A model generated the notes under the pieces. It was given only the letters and a program-made list of their open reading frames with translations, searched no databases and was not told where the DNA came from. A stretch of 64,000 bases of DNA, taken from positions 372,001 to 436,000 of the forward strand of contig NZ_LVYD01000001.1 of assembly GCF_002077945.1 (NCBI RefSeq), read 5' to 3'. Shown here one piece after another: positions 16,343 through 26,124 of this stretch. The first letter of the stretch is position 1. Each line of letters opens with the position of its first letter. Position numbers and translations under genes: made by a program. This stretch comes from Niastella vici. GTDB lineage: Bacteria > Bacteroidota > Bacteroidia > Chitinophagales > Chitinophagaceae.

Positions 16343-16945
16343 CTATATCATCTCCGTGAAAAAATGCTCTTTCCTTTCTTCCCATTCACTTCTGATAATG
16401 CTGTAATAAATGGAATCCCTTCGTCTGCCGCCATGCATCAGCATATGACTACGAAAAATTCCTTCGGGGATCATTCCTACTTTTAACAGGGCTGCTTTGG
16501 CACGTTCGTTCAGGTTATCGGTCTTTATTTCAACCCGCTCCATTTTCATGACCTCAAAGGCAAAAGACAGCAAAGCGAATTTTGCCGGGCGGTTTATGCC
16601 GGTTCCAATAAATGAAGGGCCCAGCCAGGTACTGCCTATTTCAAGACGTTTGTCGTAAAAAGAAAAATTGAGGTAACTGGTACTGCCGCACACTTCATGG
16701 GTATGTTTATCAATAACGGTAAATGGCATTCTTAGCCCCTGCTCCCTTTCACTCAACATTTGCTGCATCCAGTCTTTGAGCTCCTGTTCGTCGCTAAGGT
16801 CTTTTGTAAAATACTTCCAGGTTTCCCTGTCTTTGGTAAGCGGTAAAAACACCTCATAATCCTGGGGGGTCATTAACCGTAGCAAAACCCTTGGCGTTTC
16901 CAGCGTAAAATTATCGGGGAAGAATCTTTGGTAATCGGTCTTCAT
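16343..16945 (-). CDS. GNAT family N-acetyltransferase (RimJ/RimL-like)
   Basis: The 200-residue protein has the pattern of ribosomal-protein or alanine acetyltransferases (Acetyltransf_3): RVLLRLMTPQDYEVF at the start, FTVIDKHTHEVCGSTSYLNF, and LEIGSTWLGPSFIGTGINRPAKFALLS, where the acetyl-CoA loop Q/R-x-x-G-x-G/A is degenerate. The end contains NERAKAALLKVGMIPEGIFR, typical of the fold. It transfers acetyl from acetyl-CoA to an amine. The substrate is unknown. Confidence 0.8.
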   Translation of the reverse strand: MKTDYQRFFPDNFTLETPRVLLRLMTPQDYEVFLPLTKDRETWKYFTKDLSDEQELKDWMQQMLSEREQGLRMPFTVIDKHTHEVCGSTSYLNFSFYDKRLEIGSTWLGPSFIGTGINRPAKFALLSFAFEVMKMERVEIKTDNLNERAKAALLKVGMIPEGIFRSHMLMHGGRRRDSIYYSIIRSEWEERKEHFFTEMI

Positions 16946-16990
16946 GTTTATGCAAGCTAGCTTTTTTCATAAAATGTTTCATCTGGCATT

Positions 16991-17602
16991 TCAAACCATG
17001 GCCCATTCGCCCAATCCCTGGCGCACCAGCACCGGTTCATCGCCCGTGCAATCGATAACGGTTGAAGGAACCATGCCGCCAATACCGCCGTCGGCCACTA
17101 CATCAACCAACTTTTCAAAATTGTCGTGCATGAGCTCGGGGTCGGTAAATTCTTCAACCATGGTACCCGGCAAAGTAGTACTTAAAATGGGATGCCCCAG
17201 TTCTTTTACAATGGTGCGGGCAATATTATTATCGGGAATACGCAATCCGATCGTATTTTTTTTGCTCTGCAATATTTTTGGGACTTCCTTACTGGCTGGC
17301 AAGATAAAAGTATAGGGACCCGGCAAATAATGCTTCAGCATGCGGTATAATGGGGTGCTGATGCTTTTTGTATAACGACTTAGGTCACTCAAATCGTAAC
17401 AAACGAACGAAAGCTGCGCTTTTTGCGGATCAATATTCTTAATGCGGCAAATACGTTCAATGGCCTTATGTTGAAAGATATCGCACCCTAACCCATAAAT
17501 AGTATCGGTAGGATAAATAATAATTCCGCCTTTCGACAAAACATTTACAATGGTTGAAATGTTCCGCGGTTGTGGATTTTCAGGATGAAGATGTAACAAC
17601 AT
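16991..17602 (-). CDS. threonylcarbamoyl-AMP synthase family protein (Sua5/YciO/YrdC)
   Basis: The 203-residue protein has the YrdC fold motifs. GGIIIYPTDTIYGLGCD (30-46) is the hallmark strand-turn, followed by KNIDPQKAQLSFVCYDLSDL, LPGPYTFILPA and TIGLRIPDN. The family makes threonylcarbamoyl-AMP for t6A37 in tRNA. Length and the less conserved K-x-R-x-x-K region are closer to YciO than to TsaC, so the precise role is not sure. It overlaps no neighbour and is transcribed with the GNAT gene 45 bp downstream. Confidence 0.85.
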   Translation of the reverse strand: MLLHLHPENPQPRNISTIVNVLSKGGIIIYPTDTIYGLGCDIFQHKAIERICRIKNIDPQKAQLSFVCYDLSDLSRYTKSISTPLYRMLKHYLPGPYTFILPASKEVPKILQSKKNTIGLRIPDNNIARTIVKELGHPILSTTLPGTMVEEFTDPELMHDNFEKLVDVVADGGIGGMVPSTVIDCTGDEPVLVRQGLGEWAMV

Positions 17603-17768
17603 AACGGCAAATTATACTTTTTAATGGTAGCCTCATAGCCATTACGGCAAAATGTGCGCCCGGGACACACATGTATTTATTTATAAAAATGTTAAAGCCG
17701 TTTATGTATTCGTTACTCCTTTATGAAGTGGGCATGATTTTAATATTAAATTTGTGCAAACTACTTTC

Positions 17769-18656
17769 ATGCAATTACAACCTGTTGACCGCGTTGAAAA
17801 GATCAGCGCATCAGCGTTTCAGCAGTGTTACTATCTGCCATTGAAACCAGTTATTATTACGAACCTGGCCCATAACTGGCCTGCCTATGCCAAATGGAAC
17901 TGGGCATATTTTAAAGAAATAGTAGGTAATAAAAGAGTTGGCCTGTACAATAACGTAAAAAGCGACGCCTATACCCCCATTAACACGGCCGATGATTACA
18001 AAACTTTTGGTGAGTATATTGATATGATCAGCCGGGGACCCGCAGGCTGGCGCATTTTTCTCTTCAACATTTTTGATCATGCTCCCCAGTTAACACAGGA
18101 TTTCACCTGGCCCGATCACCTGATGAAAGGGTTTGTAAAAAAATATCCCATGTTGTTTGTGGGCGGCGCCACCAGCATAACCCATATGCACTTCGACATA
18201 GACATGTCGCACATTCTGCATACCCAGTTTGCCGGCCGCAAAAAAGTACTATTGTTTCCCTTCACAGAACAACATAAGCTGTACCGGAAGCCCTTTGAGG
18301 TATTGAGCCTGGCCGATTTTTCGAATTATGACCAAAAAGACAGGCCCGATTATACCCAGTTCCCCGCATTAAAGCTGGCCCGGGGTTACGAAATGATCCT
18401 AAACCCTGGCGATACCCTGTTCATGCCGGCGGGTTACTGGCATCATATGGAGTATCTTGACAGTGGTTTTGCTATGAGCCTGAGGGCGTTACAATCATCT
18501 ATCAGTGGTAAGCTGCGAGGTGCCTGGAACCTCTTCGGTATGCGGAATATTGATACCCTGATGAAAAAAACAGCTCCCAAATGGTGGTATGAGTATAAAA
18601 AAACAAGTCTTTTAAAGGCCGCCGAAAAAGAACTGGTGGCAGCCGACCTGCACTAA
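17769..18656 (+). CDS. cupin-like JmjC-type protein (Cupin_8)
   Basis: The 295-residue protein resembles the Cupin_8/JmjC family of Fe(II)/2-oxoglutarate oxygenases. THMHFDIDMSHIL gives the H-x-D iron motif, and PGDTLFMPAGYWHHMEYL carries the distal His. KPVIITNLAHNWPA near the N-terminus is also typical of the family. Members hydroxylate proteins or small molecules. The target is unknown. A GTG at 17754 is in frame but overlaps the -7 promoter box TAAATTTG (17747-17754), so ATG 17769 is the better start. Confidence 0.82.
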   Translation: MQLQPVDRVEKISASAFQQCYYLPLKPVIITNLAHNWPAYAKWNWAYFKEIVGNKRVGLYNNVKSDAYTPINTADDYKTFGEYIDMISRGPAGWRIFLFNIFDHAPQLTQDFTWPDHLMKGFVKKYPMLFVGGATSITHMHFDIDMSHILHTQFAGRKKVLLFPFTEQHKLYRKPFEVLSLADFSNYDQKDRPDYTQFPALKLARGYEMILNPGDTLFMPAGYWHHMEYLDSGFAMSLRALQSSISGKLRGAWNLFGMRNIDTLMKKTAPKWWYEYKKTSLLKAAEKELVAADLH

Positions 18657-19366
18657 ATGATGGATTTTTTAATTACAGTTTGATCCAACTTAAGAATTTA
18701 CAGTTATGGACCAGACATTAAAATTATTTTAAAAAAATATTGATTTTTAAGAAAACTGTCTTTATTTTTACCGGGCTATGTGCTGAATTAACATTCTCAC
18801 CCAGCAGCGCACAAAACACTAATCCAATCTCCCGATTTCCAACCATCCAATTTCCGTTAACCCTCCAATTTCCATTTAAATCATAAAACACGTTTTTATT
18901 TAAGTACGGATATTCATTTGTTCGTACCATAAATTGTCCGCCACCCTTTTTAATTATCTCTGTTTACCGTGTTGGTGATCCTTTGTGCCTAGAAACTGCA
19001 AAAAAAAGATTGTACCAGTAACTGAAACTAACTGCTCTTACTCCTGTATTGGCAGCCAACTTTTAATTTACTAACCGTAGAAGGGGATTGTCCCGTATAT
19101 GCGAAAGGCATTCCAGCCAGCATGCACTGATGTCACCTTCTCTACCAAATATATCCAGTCTGTCCATCATCCATTGAACCCCAGCTTCCATTAAATAATT
19201 TATTTAAACATATAGCTTAACTTCTTTCTTTTTGTGGTTTCAGAGGTAAGCACAGGCCGGCGATATCCATCGCTGGCATCTTTTTTTTATACAGGTCTGT
19301 AACTATCACAAATAATAAAGGCTTCATTGCTGAAGCCTGCTGTATCTAAAAAAAATAATGATTTCT
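18657..19366. other. 710-bp intergenic region with degenerate CCAATTTCC repeats
   Basis: Between two convergent genes there is no credible reading frame. Near 18824-18873 the motif CCAATTTCC occurs exactly at 18847 and 18865 (18 bp apart), with variants at 18824. The rest is AT-rich without clear elements. A decayed gene or an intergenic repeat family is possible. Confidence 0.5.
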
Positions 19367-20443
19367 TCAAACGCTCCGCTTCTTTGCAAAGAACTTCTTA
19401 CTCACTGTCACCAATGGCCTTTCTACGTACAAATAAACCAGGTATCCTGCCGCTACAGTTACCGTAAACAGTACGGCCGTGAACAGGTAGGGATTGCTAT
19501 CTATTTGCAGCCATCTCAGGCAAATGGCCGTTGCACTCAGGGTAAATGGGTGAAACAGGTATAACGAATAAGATGAATTACCCGCTTCGAACGCCAATCT
19601 TTTCAGGCGGGATGTACTTCCTTTTATAAATCCTTCGAGACATAAAAAACCCGCAAATACCAATAGCATGGGAACGCCCCATAGCCAGCCCCGGCCTTCT
19701 TCCTGGTTGGGCATATTAAAAACCGCTTCTGCTGCAAGCAACGCTGCTCCCAATATGCAAAGGCTTACACCCAGTGCCGTATTTGACCTCAGGATCTTTC
19801 TGTCGAACAAATAAAAGCAAGCCATTCCGTATATAAATTCTATATACAAATTACTGGTCAGAAAATTAAAGGCTATCCCCTGGTAAGAGAATAACACACC
19901 GGCAGCAACCAGTACTATTAGTATAACCGAAGATAATTGTATGGCTTTGTAAGTTCCCTTGTGAATAAGTATGCCAAACAGAATATAAAAGAGGAACTCA
20001 TAGCTGAGCGTCCACCCGTTTGAATTAAGATATCGTTTACCGTTGGGAAATAAAGTATAGGAAGCCCAGATGGTGGTTTCGCCGCCTGATGTATTTACAA
20101 TTTCAGGCCACAAAAAAAAGATGATCAACCCTACAGTGGTGGTGATCCAGTAAAGCGGAATGATCCTTCGTATGCGGTGAAGCATGAACTCGCGAAAGTT
20201 CAAATGGCGGCCAATGGTTGACACACACATGATATAACCTGAAATAATAAAGAACAGGTCGACCCCCGCCCCGCCAATTGAAAAGCCGCTTAATGCGCCA
20301 TTACCATATTGCCCGCCTTTAATAGATATATGCAACAATACCACCAGCAGGGCAGCAATGCCCCGCATGATCTGGATGGATTCAATATTGGAATCGTTCT
20401 TTTTGGTAAAAGAATGCAGTGCTGTCGATTTTGAAATGCTCAC
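19367..20443 (-). CDS. acyltransferase family membrane protein (OafA/YrhL-like)
   Basis: The 358-residue protein has about ten membrane helices and the Acyltransferase_3 hallmarks. The N-terminal helix reads IQIMRGIAALLVVLLHIS with the conserved R-x-x-A and His. GAGVDLFFIISGYIM follows, then RIRRIIPLYW. The family moves acyl groups onto sugars of the cell surface from the cytoplasmic side. The acceptor is not known. It stands between a convergent cupin gene and the OFOR beta gene 26 bp upstream, and may be read through from the latter. Confidence 0.85.
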   Translation of the reverse strand: MSISKSTALHSFTKKNDSNIESIQIMRGIAALLVVLLHISIKGGQYGNGALSGFSIGGAGVDLFFIISGYIMCVSTIGRHLNFREFMLHRIRRIIPLYWITTTVGLIIFFLWPEIVNTSGGETTIWASYTLFPNGKRYLNSNGWTLSYEFLFYILFGILIHKGTYKAIQLSSVILIVLVAAGVLFSYQGIAFNFLTSNLYIEFIYGMACFYLFDRKILRSNTALGVSLCILGAALLAAEAVFNMPNQEEGRGWLWGVPMLLVFAGFLCLEGFIKGSTSRLKRLAFEAGNSSYSLYLFHPFTLSATAICLRWLQIDSNPYLFTAVLFTVTVAAGYLVYLYVERPLVTVSKKFFAKKRSV

Positions 20444-20469
20444 GCCGGTAATTAGGTGTCTTCTGTTGA

Positions 20470-21495
20470 TCAGGCAATGGTCCAGGTTTCTTTGCCCCTT
20501 AACAGTTTGTCAAGGTTTCCTTTGCCTTTGGCCACTACGTCATCAATTTGCATTTGCATCACATCTTCATAACAGGCCCGGTCGGTTTCATAGAACACCC
20601 CAAATGGACGTGGCAGGTGTTCAGGCGCGCGCGGATCATCAAACATGCGCACAAGGATCTGTGCTTTATAAAAATCCCGCTCATCATGTACCCACAAGTC
20701 GTCGGTTGATGTGCCATTGTTGAGGTCAACAACCACCGGTTTAAACCCATCGAGTTTGATGCCTTTATCCTGTTTGGCGCCAAATACAAGCGGCTTGCCA
20801 TGCTCCAGGAAAAGGGTGTTATCGGGTTTGCTTGCCTTCTCGGTAAACACCTCAAATGCGCCATCATTAAAGATGTTGCAGTTTTGATAGATCTCGAGGA
20901 AAGAAGCGCCTTTATGTTTATGGCTTCTGATCAATGATTCCTGCAGGTGCTTGGGATCACGATCCATAGTGCGGGCAATAAAAGTAGCATCGGCGCCCAT
21001 GGCCAGTGCCAGCGGGTTAAAGGGATGATCGATACTGCCATACGGGGTTGACTTTGTCACCTTGTTCTCTTCTGATGTTGGCGAATACTGGCCTTTTGTT
21101 AACCCGTAGATCTGGTTATTAAAAAGCATAATATTCACATCAAAATTGCGGCGTAATAAATGAATGGTATGGTTGCCGCCAATACTCAACGAATCGCCAT
21201 CGCCGGTCACGATCCATACACTCAGTTCGGGGCGGGAAGCTTTCAGTCCACTGGCAATAGCGGTAGCCCGGCCGTGGATCGAATGCATACCATAAGTATT
21301 CATATAATAAGGGAAACGGCTGCTGCAACCGATACCCGAAATAATAACAATGTTCTCTTTTGGAATTCCCAAACCCGGCATAATCTTTTGCACTTGCGCC
21401 AAAATGGAATAGTCGCCACAACCGGGGCACCAGCGCACCTCCTGATCGGTGGCAAAATCTTTTGGGGTGAGGACAGGAGCTGTATTTTCACTCAT
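20470..21495 (-). CDS. korB: 2-oxoacid:ferredoxin oxidoreductase subunit beta
   Basis: The 341-residue protein is the thiamine-diphosphate subunit of a 2-oxoacid (probably 2-oxoglutarate) ferredoxin oxidoreductase. It shows VRWCPGCGDYS with two cluster Cys, ISGIGCSSRF with a third, and the ThDP motif GDGDSLSIGGNH ending at MLFNNQIYG. A C-terminal fourth Cys lies in TDRACYED. The enzyme makes succinyl-CoA from 2-oxoglutarate, reducing ferredoxin. The alpha subunit normally sits beside it but is absent here: the neighbours are an acyltransferase and a divergent peptidase. Confidence 0.9.
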   Translation of the reverse strand: MSENTAPVLTPKDFATDQEVRWCPGCGDYSILAQVQKIMPGLGIPKENIVIISGIGCSSRFPYYMNTYGMHSIHGRATAIASGLKASRPELSVWIVTGDGDSLSIGGNHTIHLLRRNFDVNIMLFNNQIYGLTKGQYSPTSEENKVTKSTPYGSIDHPFNPLALAMGADATFIARTMDRDPKHLQESLIRSHKHKGASFLEIYQNCNIFNDGAFEVFTEKASKPDNTLFLEHGKPLVFGAKQDKGIKLDGFKPVVVDLNNGTSTDDLWVHDERDFYKAQILVRMFDDPRAPEHLPRPFGVFYETDRACYEDVMQMQIDDVVAKGKGNLDKLLRGKETWTIA

Positions 21496-21630
21496 AGATA
21501 TAGAATTAATGCAAAATTATCGGAATAACCAACAATGAACAAGGATAATTAATGGAGCGAACTGTTAATACGCAGGCGGGGTTGCCAAATGTTGCTGAAT
21601 TCGTATTTTCAACGCCTAAAAAACCGACGC

Positions 21631-23778
21631 ATGCAAAGGTTTGTATTTTCTATTTGCCTGTTCCTAACTATCTCAGTTGCAGCACAAAACAAACAATCTG
21701 TGACCGTTACAGATATGCTTAAAATAAGATCCATCGGCAATGTTACCCTTTCGCCCGATGGCAGCAAAGCCGCATTTACGGTAACGGCCATTGAAAATGA
21801 TGCAGAAAATAAATGGGATTATAAATATGTGACCCAGATCTGGATGGTTTTAACTGATGGCAGTTCGGCTCCCCGGCAACTGACCACCAAAGAAAATTCC
21901 GTTCAACCTGCCTGGAGCCCCGACGGCCGGCAATTGGCCTTTGTGCGCGGCGTTGATGGAAAATCACAGATCTTCCTGCTTTCCCTCGATGGCGGCGAAG
22001 CCATGCAGCTGACAAAATATAAATATGGCGCCAGCACACCCAAATGGAGCCCCGATGGAAAACAGTTGCTGTTTGCCGCCAATATTCCCCTGGCCGACCT
22101 TATAAAAGATTCCATATTAAACCCCGACAAAAAAGTTCCCACCTGGCCAATTGAAAAACCGGGTTTTGAAAAGAACGAACAATTGAAACCCGCTACGGCA
22201 AAAGCCAATCCCGATGGCACCCTCGATGAAGTAAGGGCGTACCTCGACAACAATATTGCCGATAAAAAGGCCCGGGTGATCACTAAATTGAATTTCCAGG
22301 ATGAGCAAAACATCAACAGCGATCTCAGCTTCACTCATTTCTTTATAACTACCGCCAAAGCGGGCGAAATACCTGTAGCTGTAACCCACGGGTTTTACAA
22401 TTTTAATTCGGCCGACTTCACGCCCGATGGCAAACAGCTTGTTCTTTCGGGCGATGTAGATTCACTGGAGCACCCCAACCGCTCGCTGGAAAATGAGATC
22501 TTTATTGCCAATACCGATGGAAGCCAGTTTCATAAGGTGCTGGGTGAAGAAGAAAAAGTATATTTCTCACCAGTCGTTTCCCCTTTGGGCAAATGGCTGG
22601 CTTTTCAGTTTAGCGATGTGTCGTTCGTAAAGATCCCGCAACTGGCCATTATGCCATTAAATGGTTCGGTAAAAGATATGATCCTCATTCCGTTCGACCG
22701 GTCGAAGGGTAACCTGGTGTGGAGCAGGGATGAAAAATACCTTTACTTCTCTTCAACCAGCAATGGAGGTATTCCACTTTACCAGGTGAATATGAAAACC
22801 AAACAGGTTGAACAGTTAACTGACTACAATGCCGGTATCGGCAGCTTTGATGTTGCGAATAATAAACTGGTATACGTAAAGACTGAAGTGGCCAATCCCT
22901 TTGAACTGTACCTGGCCGATGCCAATGCAAAGAATGCCAAACGTATCAGCAGCTTTAATTACGATTGGGTTCAGAACAAACAACTATCATTCCCTGAAAA
23001 GAAGACCTTTACCAATGAACAGGGAATGACGATTGAATACTGGGTAATGAAACCGGCCAATTATGAGCCCGGCAAAAAATATCCGTTGCTGCTGGAGATT
23101 CATGGCGGTCCTTCCGCGATGTGGGGCCCCGGCGAAAGCAGCATGTGGCACGAATACCAGTTCTTTTGCAATAAGGGCTATGGTGTTGTTTACTGCAATC
23201 CCCGTGGCAGTGGCGGTTATGGCGAAAACTTTTTGCGGGCCAATATCAACAACTGGGGCAAAGGCCCAACCAGTGATGTATTAACCGCCCTCGATAAAAC
23301 CGTTGCCGAAGGATGGGCCGATACTTCGAAACTGATGGTTACCGGCGGGTCTTATGCAGGCTACCTGGTAGCCTGGATCATTGCCCACGATCACCGGTTC
23401 AAAGCAGCCTGCTCACAACGGGGAGTATACGATTTAAGCACATTTTTTGGCGAAGGCAACGCCTGGCGGCTGGTGCCCAATTATTTTGGCGGCTATCCCT
23501 GGGAAGCTGCTGCCAAAGCCACCCTCGAACGCGAATCGCCTATGACCTACGTTCAGGATATTACAACACCTTATATTATCTTTCATGGCGATAATGACCG
23601 GCGCACCGGTTTTGTTGAAAGTGAAATGCTGTACCGCAGCCTGAAAGTACTGGGCCGCCCTGTTGAATACGTACGGCACCCTAATGGTACCCATGAACTT
23701 ACCCGTAGTGGCGATAACCGGCAACGTATTGACCAAATGTTGCGTACCTGGGAATTTTTTGAAAGATGGATCAAATAA
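21631..23778 (+). CDS. S9 family prolyl oligopeptidase, exported
   Basis: Starting at 21631 (MQRFVFSICLFLTISVAAQ, a signal peptide) the protein has 715 residues. An earlier TTG at 21589 would hide the signal and is rejected. The N-terminal half has TolB/WD40-like beta-propeller repeats (RQLTTKENSVQPAWSPDGRQ and similar). The C-terminal half is the alpha/beta hydrolase with GGSYAGY (Ser574), HGDNDRR (Asp656 or Asp654) and GTHE (His688). It should cleave oligopeptides in the periplasm, as in dipeptidyl or acylaminoacyl peptidases. Confidence 0.9.
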   Translation: MQRFVFSICLFLTISVAAQNKQSVTVTDMLKIRSIGNVTLSPDGSKAAFTVTAIENDAENKWDYKYVTQIWMVLTDGSSAPRQLTTKENSVQPAWSPDGRQLAFVRGVDGKSQIFLLSLDGGEAMQLTKYKYGASTPKWSPDGKQLLFAANIPLADLIKDSILNPDKKVPTWPIEKPGFEKNEQLKPATAKANPDGTLDEVRAYLDNNIADKKARVITKLNFQDEQNINSDLSFTHFFITTAKAGEIPVAVTHGFYNFNSADFTPDGKQLVLSGDVDSLEHPNRSLENEIFIANTDGSQFHKVLGEEEKVYFSPVVSPLGKWLAFQFSDVSFVKIPQLAIMPLNGSVKDMILIPFDRSKGNLVWSRDEKYLYFSSTSNGGIPLYQVNMKTKQVEQLTDYNAGIGSFDVANNKLVYVKTEVANPFELYLADANAKNAKRISSFNYDWVQNKQLSFPEKKTFTNEQGMTIEYWVMKPANYEPGKKYPLLLEIHGGPSAMWGPGESSMWHEYQFFCNKGYGVVYCNPRGSGGYGENFLRANINNWGKGPTSDVLTALDKTVAEGWADTSKLMVTGGSYAGYLVAWIIAHDHRFKAACSQRGVYDLSTFFGEGNAWRLVPNYFGGYPWEAAAKATLERESPMTYVQDITTPYIIFHGDNDRRTGFVESEMLYRSLKVLGRPVEYVRHPNGTHELTRSGDNRQRIDQMLRTWEFFERWIK

Positions 23779-23809
23779 AATGCATATTGCTTAATAAATA
23801 CAGCACCTA

Positions 23810-25309
23810 GTGAATAACAAGCTACTACTTTACGGCTTACCTGTTTTGGTATTACTGGTTATCTTTTACCCTTTGTTCCAGGCTAATTTTGCGTACCTCG
23901 ACGACTTTCACCAATTATGGTATAATGAAAAAGGCGCCACCTGGAACATCTGGCTAATACATGGAAGATTCATCGGCGGCCTCTTTATGGAAAAAGTATT
24001 TACTTCAATAAATACTATTGACGCGGTAAGGTTAACCAGGATCATCTCTGTGTTAGGCTGGGTAGTGGCCATTTGTATTTATGTGAAAGTGGCCATGCAA
24101 TGGGCGCGCTTTAATTTAATCGATAACCGGCTGGTATTGATCAGTGCAGTATACCTTGCCTGTAACCTTACTGTTGCCATCGCCAACGGATGGGGCGGCA
24201 CCTGCTTTGAGATCTTTTTTACAGTTATAGCCGGGTTGTTAAGCGGACATATTTTATATGCACAGCTGAAAAAACACAATAAAATTCAGGCGGTTCCCAT
24301 ACCCATGCAATTGCTGGTACTGGTATTAGGGCTCATCTCCTTATTTACCTACCAAATGGGTATCGGTTTTTTCCTGATCCCTTTCTTCCTGCATTTTACC
24401 AGTAAGAAATATGAAAAACCCGACCGTTTTTTAATTACCGGTGTTATCGCATTCTTTGTAATTATAGCAGTATACTACGGCTCCTTTAAATTACTTTTAA
24501 ACATCCTGGGGGAAGGAGAATCGGACCGGGTGCATTTACACATCGACATCCTGGGCAAGCTCTCATTTTTCTTTGGGGTGCCTACCGCACAGGCATTCAG
24601 CTTTAACTTCCTGTTTAATTTACACAGCATCATTTCACAGGCTTTTTATATTGTAGCCATTGCTGTATGGGTTATTTACACGTTCGCTACGCAACGCAAT
24701 AAACCGGTTGCCAATAAGATCATATACCTTGCAGTAGTGTTTATACTGCAAATGCTGATATACATTCCGGTATTGGTAATTGCCGAAAATTTCTCTTCGT
24801 ACCGTACCATGCTTCCATTAAACATGGCAGTGGCATTAATGCTGTTGAATATGATCTTTGAATGGATCAAAGCTCCTTCCTGGAAAGATCGCTTTGCTGT
24901 AGCAGCCATGTTGATATTTGTTGGCGTGGGCTTTTATAATTTCCGTTTCAACTTCTTTAAACCCATTTTGGAAGAATACCAGCTGGTGCGGGCGAATGTG
25001 GAGAAACAATATTCCCCGGGTATTAATAAAGTTTACTTTCTGCGGCCACCTGAGAATTTTTACGAGGATAAATTTCATGTGCATTATTACCGCGATGAAT
25101 TTGGTGTTCCTTTAACCCACAAGGACTGGGTGCCCGTACCGTTCGTTAAACAGGTCATTTATGAAAAAACCCGCGATAAAGAGATCGCTAAAAAAGTAGA
25201 GGTAGTTATGTTCGATTACGCCGAAGCGGAAGCCTTCAATAAACAGGTAGCATTAAAAGAAGAACATACCATGGCAGTTGATGTGCCGGCTTTATTCAAT
25301 AATAAGTAG
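23810..25309 (+). CDS. polytopic membrane protein, possible GT-C type glycosyltransferase
   Basis: The 499-residue protein has about ten hydrophobic helices and a soluble C-terminal region of about 110 residues. After the first helix it reads YLDDFHQLW, then HGRFIGG. An acidic pair followed by G-R in the first outer loop recalls Glucos_trans_II and other lipid-linked GT-C enzymes. This is an inference. GTG at 23810 is used because MNNKLLLYGLP leads straight into the first helix. It is 31 bp after the S9 peptidase gene and may be cotranscribed. Confidence 0.6.
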   Translation: MNNKLLLYGLPVLVLLVIFYPLFQANFAYLDDFHQLWYNEKGATWNIWLIHGRFIGGLFMEKVFTSINTIDAVRLTRIISVLGWVVAICIYVKVAMQWARFNLIDNRLVLISAVYLACNLTVAIANGWGGTCFEIFFTVIAGLLSGHILYAQLKKHNKIQAVPIPMQLLVLVLGLISLFTYQMGIGFFLIPFFLHFTSKKYEKPDRFLITGVIAFFVIIAVYYGSFKLLLNILGEGESDRVHLHIDILGKLSFFFGVPTAQAFSFNFLFNLHSIISQAFYIVAIAVWVIYTFATQRNKPVANKIIYLAVVFILQMLIYIPVLVIAENFSSYRTMLPLNMAVALMLLNMIFEWIKAPSWKDRFAVAAMLIFVGVGFYNFRFNFFKPILEEYQLVRANVEKQYSPGINKVYFLRPPENFYEDKFHVHYYRDEFGVPLTHKDWVPVPFVKQVIYEKTRDKEIAKKVEVVMFDYAEAEAFNKQVALKEEHTMAVDVPALFNNK

Positions 25310-25327
25310 GCCCTTCTCTTATAAAAT

Positions 25328-25368
25328 AAAAATGCAGCATTATGTACCTGTCATAATGCTGCATTTTT
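25328..25368. terminator. bidirectional terminator
   Basis: A perfect 17-bp stem (25328-25344 with 25352-25368) has A-rich and T-rich outer ends on both sides, between two convergent genes. It serves both. Confidence 0.9.
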
Positions 25369-25378
25369 ATTAATGAAT

Positions 25379-25942
25379 TTATTTCAACTTAATTGAAACG
25401 CCTATCTGGCCAACGCGGTTAAAATAATCCCTGTTATCATGTTTTGTAATATCAGAAAGGCCGGCATTGTAACGTGCATAAAAGCCTAACATGCGGGTAA
25501 CCTGAAAGCCGGCGCCAAGGGCAATACCTGCATCTACTTTTTTATAATCTTCATCAACTTCCACTTTATCATTATCATCCTTCACATTCGCTGATAATAA
25601 AAAGCCTATTTGTGGGCCAAACTCCAGGTAAAATTGTTTTACCGGATAAAACTGGAACATGACAGGCACCTGAATATAACTAAGCGCCAATGTATACTCA
25701 TGGTTTAACACCATGTATTGCTGTCCCTGGCCCGAATACAGCAATTCGGGCTGAATGGCCCACCGGGGATCAATGCGGCTATGTAAAAACAATCCTACAT
25801 GACCGCTCAACCGGTTATCACCGTTTATACCACTAACGTCAGCAATATTAAGACCGCCTTTTATACCTGGTGTTATTTTTTGTGCCCGTGCACTTACTGC
25901 AACTATACAAATCAAAGAAAGGGCTAAAACATACTTTTTCAT
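25379..25942 (-). CDS. outer membrane beta-barrel protein, PorT-like family
   Basis: The 187-residue protein has a signal peptide (MKKYVLALSLICIVAVSARAQ). Alternating strands typical of the small Bacteroidota outer-membrane barrel family follow: GIKGGLNIADVSG, GLFLHSRIDPRWAIQPELLYSGQG, LSYIQVPVMFQFYPV, FYLEFGPQIGFLLSA and a final aromatic-basic strand QIGVSIKLK. It should sit in the outer membrane. No specific ligand is known for this family. Confidence 0.85.
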   Translation of the reverse strand: MKKYVLALSLICIVAVSARAQKITPGIKGGLNIADVSGINGDNRLSGHVGLFLHSRIDPRWAIQPELLYSGQGQQYMVLNHEYTLALSYIQVPVMFQFYPVKQFYLEFGPQIGFLLSANVKDDNDKVEVDEDYKKVDAGIALGAGFQVTRMLGFYARYNAGLSDITKHDNRDYFNRVGQIGVSIKLK

Positions 25943-26083
25943 GTTTGAAGGTGTTTATTGACCTCCTAATTTTCAAAGCTTATGCCAGATTACAGGTTAA
26001 TATGTAACAAGCTTGTTAATCAATTCCATAAAAAAGATAAAATGGTGGCTGAAGAATTGCACGTACTATGAGAGGGGCCAAAA

Positions 26084-26115
26084 AGCAGCAACCCCGATGT
26101 TCTGCCGGGGCTGCT
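26084..26115 (-). terminator. terminator of the M23 peptidase gene
   Basis: The stem AGCAG...CCCC / GGGGCTGCT, with a 3-nt bulge, lies 10 bp past the minus-strand stop. It is followed on that strand by five T. Confidence 0.75.
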
Positions 26116-26124
26116 CAAGATCTA

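Noticed and set aside
17754-17768. GTG start of the cupin gene
   Set aside because: The GTG overlaps the -7 promoter box. The ATG at 17769 is better placed.
18724-18930. Minus-strand frame of 68 residues in the long gap
   Set aside because: It is made of the repeated GGAAATTGG motif (NGNWRVNGNW) and has no gene-like features.
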